NCBI RefSeq assembly: GCF_003574035.1
Contig: NZ_QWKY01000006.1
Span: 1-64,000, forward strand
DNA length: 64,000 nucleotides
Source of the DNA: Meiothermus hypogaeus
GTDB lineage: Bacteria > Deinococcota > Deinococci > Deinococcales > Thermaceae
Direction: 5' to 3'
In this document: positions 16,509 to 25,764 of the stretch, piece by piece
How the letters are laid out: the number at the start of each line of letters is the position of its first letter
Numbering within the stretch: the first letter of the stretch is position 1
Translations under genes and position numbers: made by a program
Notes under the pieces: generated by a model
Seen by the model: the letters and a program-made list of their open reading frames with translations, nothing else
The model's database searches: none
What the model was told of the DNA's origin: nothing

Positions 16509-16775
16509 AAATGTACCAAATGTACCTGATGGGCCTGACGCGGAAGGTAGGAGGGAGAAGCCGAAAAAGCCGTCAACCGCTAGCAAAACGGGGGGCGAGG
16601 GACAGGACACCATGACGGTACGCTACGCACAGTGCGCCTCTGGGACCATGCTCGAGAGCCGCAGCCGTTTCCCCGGCCCCGAACCCACGAGGCACTGCCC
16701 AGGAGGCTTGCGAACGGAAGGCGGCGATTCTCGACCGCCATCGACCACCAACCGGCCGAGCCATACCGCCTCCGC

Positions 16776-17582
16776 TCAGTGCTCGACCAAACGGAGGAAG
16801 GCTCGCGTGCGCGGGTGCTTGGGATTGACCAGGATTTCCTGGGGCACCCCCTCCTCGACCACCGTCCCGTCCGCCATGAACACTACCCGATCGGCCACGT
16901 CGTGGGCGAACTTGACCTCGTGGGTGACGACGATCATGGTCATCCCGTCCCTGGCGAGCTGCCGCATCGTTTGCAGGACCTCCTCGTGCAACTCCGGGTC
17001 CAGGGCACTGGTGGGCTCGTCGAACAACACCACCTCGGGGTTCATGGCCAGGGCGCGGGCGATGGCCACCCTTTGCTTTTGTCCCCCAGAAAGCCTCGAC
17101 GGGTACTCGTCACGTTTTTCAGCCAGCCCCACCTTGGCCAAGAGCTGTTCGCCCAACTTTACGGCTTCCTCGCGCTTCATACCCAGCACCTGGATCGGTC
17201 CTTCGATCACGTTGCCTAGCGCGGTCATGTGGGGGAAGAGGTTGAAGGATTGGAAGACCATCGCCGCCCGGGTGCGCAGTTGGCGGATCTTGCCGCTGCG
17301 CTCACGGCTAGCAGCCCTCACCCCACAGTCCACCTCCACGTTACAAACGACCACCCGGCCTTGATCGGGCTCCTCAAGGAAGTTCAGACAGCGGATGAAG
17401 GTGGTCTTTCCTGAACCCGAAGGCCCCATGATCACCACCACCTCGCCCTTGTGGACCGTAAGCGAGACCCCCTTGAGCACCTCGAGCGAACCGAAGCGCT
17501 TGTGGATGTTTTCGGCACGAATCTGGCAGACCCCACCGTGAGCGTGCGGCACTCCGTGCACGTGCATTTCCTGGTGGTTCAT
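16776..17582 (-). CDS. Polar amino-acid ABC transporter, ATP-binding protein
   Basis: About 268 residues of the GlnQ/HisP class. Walker [10 protein letters not shown]-loop [12 protein letters not shown], signature LSGGQKQR and Walker [15 protein letters not shown] are all intact. The first ~17 residues ([17 protein letters not shown]) are rich in histidine, an unusual extension before the usual start ([11 protein letters not shown]). ATG 17582 overlaps the permease stop, so the genes are translationally coupled. It powers uptake with the permease and binding protein upstream. Confidence 0.92.
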   Translation of the reverse strand: MNHQEMHVHGVPHAHGGVCQIRAENIHKRFGSLEVLKGVSLTVHKGEVVVIMGPSGSGKTTFIRCLNFLEEPDQGRVVVCNVEVDCGVRAASRERSGKIRQLRTRAAMVFQSFNLFPHMTALGNVIEGPIQVLGMKREEAVKLGEQLLAKVGLAEKRDEYPSRLSGGQKQRVAIARALAMNPEVVLFDEPTSALDPELHEEVLQTMRQLARDGMTMIVVTHEVKFAHDVADRVVFMADGTVVEEGVPQEILVNPKHPRTRAFLRLVEH

Positions 17583-18229
17583 TGGTAGGCCCTCCGCATC
17601 CGCTCCTCGAGTTTGGCCTGGCCCAGCGACAAGAGCGAGTTGACGACCCAGTAGATGAGGGCCACGATCACGAACATCTGCATGTAGCGGAAAGTAGCCG
17701 AACCGATCTGCTCGGCCACCCGCGTCAGCTCCACCACCGTTACCACCGAGGCCAGCGAGGTGTCCTTCATCATGGTGATGAAGCGGTTGCCCAGCGAGGG
17801 CGTGATCACACGTATCGCCTGCGGCAGGATGATCCGCCGCATCACCTGGGCGAAGGTCATGCCACTGGAATAGCCTGCCTCCCACTGCCCCTTGTCCACC
17901 GACTGGATGCCGCCGCGCATGTCCTCACTGGTGTAGGCTCCGGCGTGCAGGGCCAAGGTCAAAACGACCGCCGGGATGGCTTCAATGGTGAATCCCAGTT
18001 GTGGCAGGCCGTAATAGACCAGCAGGATTTGGGTGAGTAAAGGGGTGCCACGGACGAGTGAAACGAACGCGACGGCTGGGGCCCGCAGCGGCCAGGGGCC
18101 GTACATCCGAGCCACCGCCACCACCAGCCCCACCGCCAGGCTGAGGACGAACGAAACCACACCCAGCCAGATGGTTGTCCACAGAGCTTGGAGCAAGAAG
18201 GGTGCGGCCTGTTGGAGTAGCTCGAGCAT
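17579..18229 (-). CDS. Polar amino-acid ABC transporter, permease
   Basis: 216 residues, HisM/GlnP type. The N-terminal [20 protein letters not shown] and the EAA loop ([22 protein letters not shown]) that contacts the ATPase are visible, with about five membrane helices. A single permease gene implies a homodimer. It lies 20 bp after the binding-protein gene and overlaps the ATPase gene. Confidence 0.92.
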   Translation of the reverse strand: MLELLQQAAPFLLQALWTTIWLGVVSFVLSLAVGLVVAVARMYGPWPLRAPAVAFVSLVRGTPLLTQILLVYYGLPQLGFTIEAIPAVVLTLALHAGAYTSEDMRGGIQSVDKGQWEAGYSSGMTFAQVMRRIILPQAIRVITPSLGNRFITMMKDTSLASVVTVVELTRVAEQIGSATFRYMQMFVIVALIYWVVNSLLSLGQAKLEERMRRAYQ

Positions 18230-18249
18230 CTACCAGCCTCCCCTGCTGC

Positions 18250-19086
18250 TTATTTGGCATACTTCGCCAGCGCCGCCGCCATGTCTTGCCCGCCGAGCCA
18301 CTTCTTGGAGATGGCGGTGAGCGTGCCGTCGGCAATCATGTCGGCCAGCGCCTTATCCACCGCCGCCTTGAACGCGGCCTCACCCTTGCGGAAGCTCATG
18401 GCGTTGAGCTCCACCCCCAGGTCGAAGGCGGGGGCCACCAGCAGCCCGTTTTTCTGGGCGAGATAAGCGCCCACGAAGCGGTTGAAAAGCCCCGCGTCGG
18501 CACGGCCGAAGGCCACGTCCATGAGCGCCAGGGTGCCGTTTTCGTAGGTCTTAGGGATGGCCCCGGGGACCTTCTCGCGGACGAACTTCTCCTGGGTTGA
18601 GCCCGAAGTCACCGCCACCCGCTTACCGCTCAGGTCCTCCAAGCTCTTGAACTGGCCCACCCGGCTCGGACGGGTGAACACCGACACGCTGATGGCCTGA
18701 TAGGGGATGGAGAAATCCACCACCTTCTTGCGTTCTTCGGTGACGGTCTGTCCTGAGATTACGATGTCGTACTTGTTCGCTTCGATGCCCGCGATGAAGT
18801 CGGCGAAACGCCCGGCGACGAATTCCACCTTGGGAATGCCCAGGCGCTTGGCCAATTCATAAGCCACGTCAACGTCAAAGCCCACGAGCTGCTTTTTGTC
18901 GTCGATCATGCTCCAGGGCGGGCTGGCCTGGGTGTTGGCCACCCGCAGCACCCCGGCGGCCCTGACCCGCGACAGCAGATCGCCGGCTTGGGCACCACCT
19001 CTTTGCCACAGGCCGATACCCCCTACCGCCAACAGCCCAAGCACCGCGACCGTGAGCCAACCGCTGTTCGGGAAATTGCTCCGCAT
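18250..19086 (-). CDS. Amino-acid ABC transporter, substrate-binding protein
   Basis: 278 residues of solute-binding family 3. One N-terminal hydrophobic segment (WLTVAVLGLLAVGGIGLW) acts as signal or anchor; no lipobox cysteine is seen. Family marks: GVLRVANTQASPPWSMIDD, GFDVDVAYELAKRLG, and the hinge region IVISGQTVTEERKKVVDFS. It captures a polar amino acid outside the membrane. It follows the aminotransferase gene by 20 bp, so the imported compound is perhaps a substrate of that PLP enzyme (inference). Confidence 0.9.
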   Translation of the reverse strand: MRSNFPNSGWLTVAVLGLLAVGGIGLWQRGGAQAGDLLSRVRAAGVLRVANTQASPPWSMIDDKKQLVGFDVDVAYELAKRLGIPKVEFVAGRFADFIAGIEANKYDIVISGQTVTEERKKVVDFSIPYQAISVSVFTRPSRVGQFKSLEDLSGKRVAVTSGSTQEKFVREKVPGAIPKTYENGTLALMDVAFGRADAGLFNRFVGAYLAQKNGLLVAPAFDLGVELNAMSFRKGEAAFKAAVDKALADMIADGTLTAISKKWLGGQDMAAALAKYAK

Positions 19087-19106
19087 GCCTACCTCCTTAA
19101 GCCCGC

Positions 19107-20294
19107 CTAAGCCCGCACTTCCTGCTCGAGTCGCCCGAGCGCGACCAGAAACCGCTCAAGTTCGGTCTCGCTGTTGTAGTAATGGACACTCGCCCGCACC
19201 AATTCCTTGATGCCCCGCCGGGTCATGTCCAAGAATGTGGAAGGGGCGCGGGAGACATTGACGTTGATGCCTTGCCGCCGCAGGCAGTCGCGTATCTGGT
19301 CGGGGGCGTAGCCCTCGAGGGTGAACGAGATGATGCCACACCGTTCGCGACCCAGGTCGAGCACCTCGCACCCGGGAACCTCGCCCAGGCCCCTGCGCAC
19401 TTGCTCGGCCAGGGCCCGCACCCTGGGCCACGTGTTCTCCAGCCCCCAGGCCAGCGCGTAATCGACCGCGGCTCCAAGGCCCAGCTTGCCCGCGACGTTG
19501 CACTCCCAGTTCTCGAAGCGCCTGGCGCCGGGCTCGATCTCGTAGCGGTCGGGTGCTACCCAGGTCGCGGCATGGAGGTCGAGGAAGGGTGGCTCGAGCC
19601 GCTGCAACACCTCCCTGCGAGCATAGAGGAAGCCCACCCCACGCGGGCCCCGCAGGTACTTGCGGCTGGTCGCTGAAAGCAGGTCACAGCCGATTTCTTG
19701 TACGTCTACGGGCATCTGCCCCACCGACTGGCAGGCATCCAGCAGGTACAGCACCCCGTGCGCTCGGGTGAGCCTTCCGATCTCGGCTGCGGGATTGACC
19801 AGCCCCCCGTTGGTCGGGATGTGGGTGATCGAGACCAGCTTGACCCGCTTCTTGAGCATCCTTGAAAGGGCCTCGACGTCTACCTGACCGTGCTCATCGT
19901 CAGGGATGACCTCGACCACCGCCCCGGTGCGCCGGGATACCTGGAGGTAGGCGATGTAGTTGCTGGCGTACTCGGCCTGGCTGGTGAGGATCACGTCTCC
20001 CGCCCGGAAGGGGATGCTGTAAAAGGCCATGTCCCAAGCCCGGGTGGCGTTTTCCACCACCGCCACTTCATCGGGATGGCAGCCCAGCAGCCGCGCCAGC
20101 GAGGTATACACTGCGCTCAACTCCCCCTCCCGCGCACGGGCCGCCTCGTAACCGCCGGTGTGCGCTTCCAATTCCAGGTGGGCCTTGACTGCATCCAACA
20201 CAGCTTGGGGCATCAGCGCCGCCCCGGCGTTGTTGAGGTGAACCACATGGTTCACCCCAGGAGTCTCCCTGCGGGCTTTGTCGAGGTCAAACAC
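19107..20294 (-). CDS. Class V aminotransferase-fold PLP enzyme
   Basis: About 395 residues of the cysteine desulfurase/isopenicillin-N-epimerase group. Seen: HLNNAGAALMP near the start, GGYEAAR, ITHIPTNGGLVNP, LLDACQSVGQMPVDV, and the PLP lysine in SATSRKYLRGPRGVGFLY. The reaction may be a lyase or desulfurase acting on an amino acid brought in by the transporter genes downstream. GTG 20294 (VFDLDKARRE) with GGAG upstream was chosen because a promoter (TTGACT about 20408) would start transcription inside the longer frame from 20390. Divergent from a GntR regulator. Confidence 0.82.
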   Translation of the reverse strand: MFDLDKARRETPGVNHVVHLNNAGAALMPQAVLDAVKAHLELEAHTGGYEAARAREGELSAVYTSLARLLGCHPDEVAVVENATRAWDMAFYSIPFRAGDVILTSQAEYASNYIAYLQVSRRTGAVVEVIPDDEHGQVDVEALSRMLKKRVKLVSITHIPTNGGLVNPAAEIGRLTRAHGVLYLLDACQSVGQMPVDVQEIGCDLLSATSRKYLRGPRGVGFLYARREVLQRLEPPFLDLHAATWVAPDRYEIEPGARRFENWECNVAGKLGLGAAVDYALAWGLENTWPRVRALAEQVRRGLGEVPGCEVLDLGRERCGIISFTLEGYAPDQIRDCLRRQGINVNVSRAPSTFLDMTRRGIKELVRASVHYYNSETELERFLVALGRLEQEVRA

Positions 20295-20296
20295 GC

Positions 20297-20338
20297 TTAA
20301 CTCCGGTGGCCGAACCCTTAACTTGGGTAGCCGAACCC
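20297..20338 (-). repeat. Tandem 21-bp repeat in the aminotransferase leader
   Basis: TTAACTCCGGTGGCCGAACCC (20297-20317) is followed directly by TTAACTTGGGTAGCCGAACCC (20318-20338); 17 of 21 positions agree. It lies between the divergent promoters and the chosen GTG start, so it could be an operator pair or a leader element. Confidence 0.6.
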
Positions 20339-20374
20339 TGTGAGCAGCAGGGGGTTGGGCTTGGGCTGGCGACA

Positions 20375-20424
20375 CAGTAATATATTGCATATTTGATACT
20401 ACAAGTCAAGGGTTGAGGTATACT
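20375..20424. promoter_or_regulatory. Divergent promoter region between aminotransferase and gntR
   Basis: Plus strand: TATACT (20419-20424) ends six bases before the GTG of gntR, a leaderless arrangement. Minus strand: TTGACT (about 20408-20403) faces AT-rich TATATT near 20383. Between them AATATATTGCATATTTGATAC is a near-palindromic AT-rich stretch and a likely GntR operator. Confidence 0.45.
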
Positions 20425-20430
20425 TCACGT

Positions 20431-21114
20431 GTGCCACTGCCATCACAGGTTCGTAAGGTCAAGCGGGAGCTGGCCCGGGAACAGGTGTACAAACAGCTGC
20501 GGGATTGGATCATCGACGGCACACTCAGGCCGGGTGAGGTCATCAAGGATGTCGAACTGGCGGAAGCGCTCGAGGTCAGCCGTACCCCGGTTCGCGAGGC
20601 GCTACGCCGGCTCGAGGACGAGGGCCTGATCGAGACCGCCTCGCACAAGTGGACCCGGGTAGCGCGGCTCGACCCCGAGCAGGCCGATGAGTTGTACGGC
20701 ATCGTGCAGCGCCTGGAGGTCTACGCCCTGGAGCTGGCTCAGTTCAAGCTGACCGAGGCCGATTTCCTGACCCTGGAAGCGGCCAACGCCCGTCTGGCTC
20801 AGGCCATCGAACGCCACGACGCCAAGGCGGCGCTGGCGGCGGACAACGCCTTCCACCAGGTCTGGATCGAGCGCTCGGGCAACCGCGAGTTGGCACAGCT
20901 CTTGGCGGATTTGAAGGTTAAATTACGCCGCTTCGAGCTGGCCCACTTCGACTCCAAGGACGCGATGGAGTCCGTAAAAGAACATCAAGTCATCGTGGAG
21001 TCGCTCCGCACGGGCAAAAGCCGCAAAGCCCTGGAGGCCCTCGAAGGCAACTGGGAGGGAGCCACCGACCGTTTCTCGAGGCGGGTATTGGGCAAACTGG
21101 CCAAGAGCCCATAG
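20431..21114 (+). CDS. GntR-family (FCD subgroup) transcriptional regulator
   Basis: About 227 residues. The winged helix-turn-helix is at about 10-75 (EVIKDVELAEALEVSRTPVREALRRLEDEGLIE), then an all-helical FCD ligand domain (DELYGIVQRLEVYALELA, DNAFHQVWIERSGN, SVKEHQVIVESLRTG) whose Asp and His residues can hold a metal and an organic acid. It is divergent from the aminotransferase/amino-acid importer operon and probably controls it in response to a substrate. The GTG at 20431 follows a -10 TATACT by six bases. Confidence 0.88.
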   Translation: MPLPSQVRKVKRELAREQVYKQLRDWIIDGTLRPGEVIKDVELAEALEVSRTPVREALRRLEDEGLIETASHKWTRVARLDPEQADELYGIVQRLEVYALELAQFKLTEADFLTLEAANARLAQAIERHDAKAALAADNAFHQVWIERSGNRELAQLLADLKVKLRRFELAHFDSKDAMESVKEHQVIVESLRTGKSRKALEALEGNWEGATDRFSRRVLGKLAKSP

Positions 21115-21169
21115 GCCCAACGGGTCAACCCTCCTGGCCGCCGAAGGGATTTAATCCCATCACCGGCCT

Positions 21170-21246
21170 CCCGCCCCGCTCCCGTTCGGGGCGCTCGGTC
21201 GCCCCGAGGGCTCGCCCTTGCGGCGGCGACTGCCCTAGAGGGGCAG
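21170..21246. terminator. Hairpin-rich convergent terminator region
   Basis: Between gntR (plus) and the MFS gene (minus) lie GCCCCG-N8-CGGGGC and CTGCCC-TAGAG-GGGCAG (21230-21246). Their place between convergent genes fits bidirectional termination, though no T-runs are present. Confidence 0.4.
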
Positions 21247-21271
21247 AGCCGGGCGGGGACGTTTTGCCGAC

Positions 21272-22486
21272 TCACCCCGGCGTCGCCCGGTTCCTGAGCC
21301 TGGGCTGGAGCATCACTCCGGCGAGCAGAACTACGGCCACGAAACCGCCGTATAAGAAGGACTGCTCGGCGAAGCGGCTCCCCAGCCAGCCGGCCAGGGG
21401 GTAAGTCAACGCCCACCACAGGTGGCTCCAGGCGAAGTGTGCCCCGTAGACCCGCCCCTGGAACGCTTCAGGGGTGCGGTCGGCGATGAGTGTTTGAGTA
21501 GGCAGGTTAACCCAGTTCTGGCCCGCCCCGGCAAGGATCCACAGGAGCAGCAAAGGGATGAACGGAACGAAATTGGCGGGCAGCACCGCCAGTGTGGAGA
21601 CCAGCGCCCCCAGCAGCACGAAGGTGGTGCGGGGCAGGCGCCCCTCCAGGGCGCCCACCGCCAGGGCCGCCAGCGTGGCCCCGACCCCGAAGGCCGCCAT
21701 CCCCCAGCCGTACTCGAGGTCGCCCAGCTCGAGCTGCCCCCGCACCAGCCCTACCGTGCCCACCAAAATCAGCGCACCCGATACCGCCGCGACCAACTCC
21801 AGCAGCAGCGCGTAGCGCATCGGGGCGTCCTGCCATAACCGCAGTGTTCCGTCCTGAACGTCGCGTAACGTGGTGGCCTGTGCCGTGTCCGACGACCGAT
21901 CCACCCGCAGCCTCACCGGCAGGGTCAAGATGAGCAGGGCCGAGATCAAAAAGGTCCCCGCGTCCAAGAAGAAAATGTTCCGTGCCCCGATCAGCCCGGC
22001 GATCGCACCCGCCACCCCGGGGCCGAGCACCCCCAGCACCTCGTAGGTCGCTCCAGAAAGCGCGATGGCCTGAGCGTAGTCCTTCTGCCGCGTCACCTGA
22101 GGCAGGGCTGCCTGATACGCGGGGGTGAAAAAGGCGGTGAGCGCGTTAAGGGCAAACATCAGCACGTAGACCTGCCAGACCTCACTTACCAGGGGCATCA
22201 GCCCGATGACCACCATTCGCCCCAGGTCGGCAGCGACCATCAGGGTCTTGCGGTCCATCCGGTCGGCCAAGGCTCCCGCCAGCGGCGAGAGAGCCACGAA
22301 GGCCGTAACCCGCAGCGTGAGCGCCCCGGCCAGAATCGCCGCCGACCGTGCCCCACCCACCTCAAAGGCCAGCAGAGCCAGACCCACCCAGGTAAAGGCG
22401 TCGCCCAACAGGCTGGTAGTCTGCGCGGCGTAGAGCCGGGCGAAAAGCGGGTTGCGCAGACTCCGGAAGGGGAGGAGGACCTTCAC
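21272..22486 (-). CDS. MFS transporter
   Basis: 404 residues with about twelve hydrophobic segments. The N-terminal RSLRNPLFARLYAAQTTSLLGDAF and ALADRMDRKTLMVAADLGR (motif A-like loop between helices 2 and 3) match the MFS_3/enterobactin exporter-like group. Efflux is likely, substrate unknown. ATG 22486 overlaps the arsR stop (ATGA), so it is coupled to and presumably controlled by that repressor. Confidence 0.87.
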   Translation of the reverse strand: MKVLLPFRSLRNPLFARLYAAQTTSLLGDAFTWVGLALLAFEVGGARSAAILAGALTLRVTAFVALSPLAGALADRMDRKTLMVAADLGRMVVIGLMPLVSEVWQVYVLMFALNALTAFFTPAYQAALPQVTRQKDYAQAIALSGATYEVLGVLGPGVAGAIAGLIGARNIFFLDAGTFLISALLILTLPVRLRVDRSSDTAQATTLRDVQDGTLRLWQDAPMRYALLLELVAAVSGALILVGTVGLVRGQLELGDLEYGWGMAAFGVGATLAALAVGALEGRLPRTTFVLLGALVSTLAVLPANFVPFIPLLLLWILAGAGQNWVNLPTQTLIADRTPEAFQGRVYGAHFAWSHLWWALTYPLAGWLGSRFAEQSFLYGGFVAVVLLAGVMLQPRLRNRATPG

Positions 22487-22824
22487 CGCGAAGCCCCGTG
22501 TTCGGGAAGCCCCAGCCGCTGGTGCTCGGCGTGGGCGAAGGCCTGGGTCAGCAGGTCGGCGATGTGGCTCTTGAGGCGGTAGAACACCTTGGTCCCCTCG
22601 CGGCGGGCCGTCGCCACCTCAGCCGCCCGTAGCGCCGCGAGGTGCCTCGAGACGGTGCTCTGGGGCAGGTCGAGGCGCTCGACCAGGCAACCCACGCTCT
22701 GCTCCCCCTCGATCATGCCCAGGGCGATGCGCAGGCGGGCGGTCTCAGCCAGGGCCTGGAATGTCCTCAGGACTCGCTCGAAGTCTTGCTGGGGGGGTGG
22801 GTACGAAACGCCGTGGCGCTCCAT
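22483..22824 (-). CDS. ArsR-family repressor of the MFS gene
   Basis: 113 residues with one winged HTH: ALAETARLRIALGMIEGEQSVGCLVERL, then QSTVSRHLAALRAAEVATARREGTKVFYRL. No CxC metal site in the recognition region; only Cys near GCLV, so the signal may not be a metal. It is the first gene of a two-gene operon with the MFS exporter. Its promoter has TTTGTC-N16-TATAAT with a perfect 10-bp palindrome in the spacer, and the ATG comes seven bases after the -10, so the mRNA is probably leaderless. Confidence 0.87.
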   Translation of the reverse strand: MERHGVSYPPPQQDFERVLRTFQALAETARLRIALGMIEGEQSVGCLVERLDLPQSTVSRHLAALRAAEVATARREGTKVFYRLKSHIADLLTQAFAHAEHQRLGLPEHGASR

Positions 22825-22831
22825 GCCGTTG

Positions 22832-22859
22832 ATTATATCCTTTTATCCGGATAGACAAA
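22832..22859 (-). promoter_or_regulatory. arsR promoter with TATCCGGATA operator
   Basis: Minus strand TTTGTC (22859-22854), 16 bp, TATAAT (22837-22832). The spacer contains TATCCGGATA (22844-22853), a perfect palindrome placed for repression by the adjacent ArsR protein. The start codon follows TATAAT by seven bases. Confidence 0.7.
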
Positions 22860-22888
22860 TATATAAACCGCTCGAGCTGTAGGCCGGC

Positions 22889-22920
22889 GGCGACGGTGGT
22901 TTTGGCGAACCACCGTCGCC
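22889..22920 (+). other. Strong 13-bp hairpin in a divergent intergenic region
   Basis: GGCGACGGTGGTT-N6-AACCACCGTCGCC is a perfect 13-bp stem, followed by a second small stem CCCGCC-N5-GGCGGG. It lies between the divergent arsR and peptide-transport genes, so it cannot serve as a 3' terminator for either. From 22862 to 23066 nothing else is seen. Confidence 0.6.
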
Positions 22921-23066
22921 CGAAAGACCCGCCGGTGTGGCGGGTAGGAGCGGGGCCGGGTCTGCGGAGCGTGGGGTCACCTAACGGCGGGGCAATGCCC
23001 GGCTCACCGCCCTGATGCGCGTCCTGCCCTCGCCGGGAAGCGGTTTCCTGACTCCTCCGTGGGCGG

Positions 23067-23099
23067 CTTTACATTAGCTTAACAATTCAATGCCATCGT
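23067..23099 (+). promoter_or_regulatory. Direct-repeat box and -10 upstream of the peptide-binding protein
   Basis: CTTTACATTAGCTTAAC (23067-23083), 10 bp, CATCGT (23094-23099) as a weak -10. The gene starts at 23190. Confidence 0.55.
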
Positions 23100-23189
23100 T
23101 CTCCCATTAACACCACGCAACCTCGCCCACTTCGCTCAACGCTCGGCTTATTCTGAGGGTGGGGATTGCGGCTGTGTACGGGAGGGGAA

Positions 23190-24788
23190 ATGAAGCGATT
23201 CAACGTGCTGTCGTTAGTCCTGGCTGTGTCCTTCGCGCTGCTGACAGGTGCCGCACTGGCCGGTCACACTGGCCAGCGCATCATTCTCGCCATACCCCAG
23301 GATGAGGGAGAGCTAACTCCCTACACGTACGTGACCGGCTACCCCGGTTACAACATGCTGTCCCTGGTGTTCGACACCCTGATGCTCAACGACCTAGGCG
23401 ACGTGCCCCGCCCTTGGCTGGCGGAGAGCGTCACCAGCACGAACGGGGGCCGGCAGTGGACCATCAAGCTCCGCGAGGGCGCTGTGTGGCATGACGGCAA
23501 ACCCCTGACCAGCGCCGACGTGAAGTTCTCCTACGAGTACTACAAGAAGTACCCCCTGATCGGACGTTTCGCTACCGCGGTGCGCGGCATCTCCGACATC
23601 CGCACGCCGGATGAACGCACAGTAGTCATCACCCTTCCCCGGCCCGAGGCCAACTTCCAGCAGGTCACGCTGGCCGACGTGCCCATCCTGCCCCAGCACC
23701 TCTGGCAGAACGTCACCGACCCCAGGGCTTTCAAGAACGCCACGGGCAGCGGCCCCTTCAAGCTGGTGGAGCACCGCCCGGACCAGTCGTACCGGCTGGT
23801 GGAGAATCCCAGCTACTTTGGCGGCAAACCCGGTGCGGACGAGGTGGTGTTGAGCATCATCAAAGACGCCACCTCGACCTTCCAGGCCCTACAGGCCGGG
23901 CAGATCAGCGCGACCAGCCGCGAGGTGTTGCCCGAACTGATCGGCCAGTTCTCCAATAACCCACGGCTCAAGGTGGTGCGGGGGCCAGGGTATGCCAGCA
24001 CCCTGCTGCAGTTCAACACCACGATCCCGCCGTTCAACGAAGTCCGCTTCCGCCAGGCGGTGGCCGGCTTGATCGACACCAAGGGCTTGGTCGAGACGTT
24101 GCTGCTCGGCTACGGCACTCCCGGCAACGCCGGCTTCGTGCACCCGCAGTCGCCCTTCTACAGTGCGGCCACCCGTGAGTACAAGCGCCTGAGCGTAGCC
24201 GAGGCCGGGAAGGTGCTGGACTCGCTGGGCTACCGGGCCGGCGCGGGGGGTGTACGCGTGGGCAAGGACGGCAAGCGGCTGGAGTTCACGCTTCTGGTGC
24301 AGTCCAACAACCCTTTGCGCATCCGTGCCGCGGAGCTGATCGCCCAGCAGGTTCGGCCCGCAGGCATCGTCTTCAACGTACGCTCGCTCGACCCCACCAC
24401 GGTGCAACAGGCAGTTTGGCCGGACTTCGACGTGGCCAAAGGCCGCAACTTCGAGTTGGCCATGTGGGGATGGTCCGCCCCGGTGACCTCGCAGCTCAAC
24501 CTGCGCGGGCTGTTTAACTCCAACCCTGCTGCCGGGACGCTCAACATCGGCGGTTACAAGAACCCTACGGTGGACAGCCTCACGGAGCGCATGGTCACCA
24601 CCGTGGACTTCGACCAGCGCAAGCAGCTCGCGACACAGGTTCAGACCATCATCGCGCGCGATCTACCCTTTATCACCTTGTGGTATGCCGACGGGGTCTA
24701 CGCCTACCGGCCCGAGGCCTATGACGGATGGAAGTTCCAGAAGGGCCAGGGCATCATCAACAAGCGCTCCTTCTTGCAAGGGCAGTAA
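23190..24788 (+). CDS. Peptide/nickel-type ABC transporter, substrate-binding protein
   Basis: About 532 residues, solute-binding family 5. Signal peptide at 1-23 (MKRFNVL then hydrophobic to ALAG); no lipobox. Family marks: RPWLAESVTSTNGGRQWTIK, LREGAVWHDGKPLTSADVKF, GSGPFKLVEH, FNEVRFRQAVAGLID. It binds an oligopeptide or similar ligand outside the membrane. ATG 23190 is preceded by GGAGGGG. First gene of an operon with two permeases and a PIG-L-like gene; the direct-repeat box upstream links it to the envelope regulon. Confidence 0.9.
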   Translation: MKRFNVLSLVLAVSFALLTGAALAGHTGQRIILAIPQDEGELTPYTYVTGYPGYNMLSLVFDTLMLNDLGDVPRPWLAESVTSTNGGRQWTIKLREGAVWHDGKPLTSADVKFSYEYYKKYPLIGRFATAVRGISDIRTPDERTVVITLPRPEANFQQVTLADVPILPQHLWQNVTDPRAFKNATGSGPFKLVEHRPDQSYRLVENPSYFGGKPGADEVVLSIIKDATSTFQALQAGQISATSREVLPELIGQFSNNPRLKVVRGPGYASTLLQFNTTIPPFNEVRFRQAVAGLIDTKGLVETLLLGYGTPGNAGFVHPQSPFYSAATREYKRLSVAEAGKVLDSLGYRAGAGGVRVGKDGKRLEFTLLVQSNNPLRIRAAELIAQQVRPAGIVFNVRSLDPTTVQQAVWPDFDVAKGRNFELAMWGWSAPVTSQLNLRGLFNSNPAAGTLNIGGYKNPTVDSLTERMVTTVDFDQRKQLATQVQTIIARDLPFITLWYADGVYAYRPEAYDGWKFQKGQGIINKRSFLQGQ

Positions 24789-24798
24789 AGGGCAGTCG

Positions 24799-25764
24799 AT
24801 GCTCAATCGCCTGGGCCAATACCTCCTGGTGCTGCTGGTCGCAGTGACGGTGAACTTCTTCCTGCCCCGGGCTATGCCGGGCAGCCCGTTGCAGTTCCTC
24901 GCTGGTGATGAGGTGGCCACGCTGAGCCCCGAGCAGCGCCAGGCCATCCTCCAGCGCGCGGGCTTGGACCAGCCGCTGCTGGTGCAGTTCTTGCGCTACC
25001 TGGGCCAGTTGGCCCGTGGCGATCTCGGCTACAGCTACCAGGAAAATCGTCCGGTGCGCTCGATCCTGCTCGAGCGCCTACCCTGGACTCTTCTGCTCAC
25101 TGCAACCGCCCTGCTCCTCTCCTCGCTCTTCGGCGTCATCGTAGGGGCCCTGGCCGCCTGGCGGCGTGGGGGGATGCTGGACAACACCACCCTGGCCGGC
25201 TCGATCGCCCTTGACGCGGTGCCCACCTTCTGGCTGGGGATGATGCTGGTGGCGATCTTCGCCGTGCAGCTACAGATCTTCCCGGTTTTCGGGGCCAGAA
25301 CTGCGTGGGCCAACTACCAGGGCTGGTCGGCGGTGGTAGACGTGACGCGTCACCTGGTATTGCCCGCCACCACCCTCACCATCGCCAGCCTCTCCGGCAC
25401 CTACCTGGTGATGCGCTACGCGATGCTCGCCGTGCTGGGAGAGGACTACATCCGCACCGCCCGGGCCAAGGGAATGGCCGAGCGCCAGGTGCTTTACAAG
25501 CACGCCCTGCGCAACGCCATCCTCCCGGTGTTCACGGTGTTCATGCTCAACCTGGGAACGCTGGTGGGCGGGGCCGCAGTAATCGAGACGGTGTTCTCCT
25601 ATCCAGGGGTGGGGCGGCTGCTGTTTGAGTCGGCCACCAACCGCGATTACCCCTTGCTGCAGGGGGCCTTTTTCCTGGTGACGCTTTCGGTGTTGCTTTT
25701 CAACCTGCTGGCAGACTTGCTCTATCCCCTGGTTGACCCCAGGGTACGGGGTTCACATGGTTAG
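24799..25764 (+). CDS. Peptide-type ABC transporter permease (DppB-like)
   Basis: About 321 residues, six helices. N-terminal LGQYLLVLLVAVTVNFFLPRAMPG with the DppB/OppB start, and the EAA loop RTARAKGMAERQVLYKHALRN for ATPase contact. Start ATG 24799, ten bases after the binding-protein stop; the longer upstream frame is inside that gene. Overlaps the next permease start. Confidence 0.9.
   Translation: MLNRLGQYLLVLLVAVTVNFFLPRAMPGSPLQFLAGDEVATLSPEQRQAILQRAGLDQPLLVQFLRYLGQLARGDLGYSYQENRPVRSILLERLPWTLLLTATALLLSSLFGVIVGALAAWRRGGMLDNTTLAGSIALDAVPTFWLGMMLVAIFAVQLQIFPVFGARTAWANYQGWSAVVDVTRHLVLPATTLTIASLSGTYLVMRYAMLAVLGEDYIRTARAKGMAERQVLYKHALRNAILPVFTVFMLNLGTLVGGAAVIETVFSYPGVGRLLFESATNRDYPLLQGAFFLVTLSVLLFNLLADLLYPLVDPRVRGSHG

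Noticed and set aside
15720-16529. Plus-strand frame opposite the acyltransferase gene
   Set aside because: Composition (Val/Gly/His rich, no motif) marks it as an antisense shadow of hexapeptide repeats.
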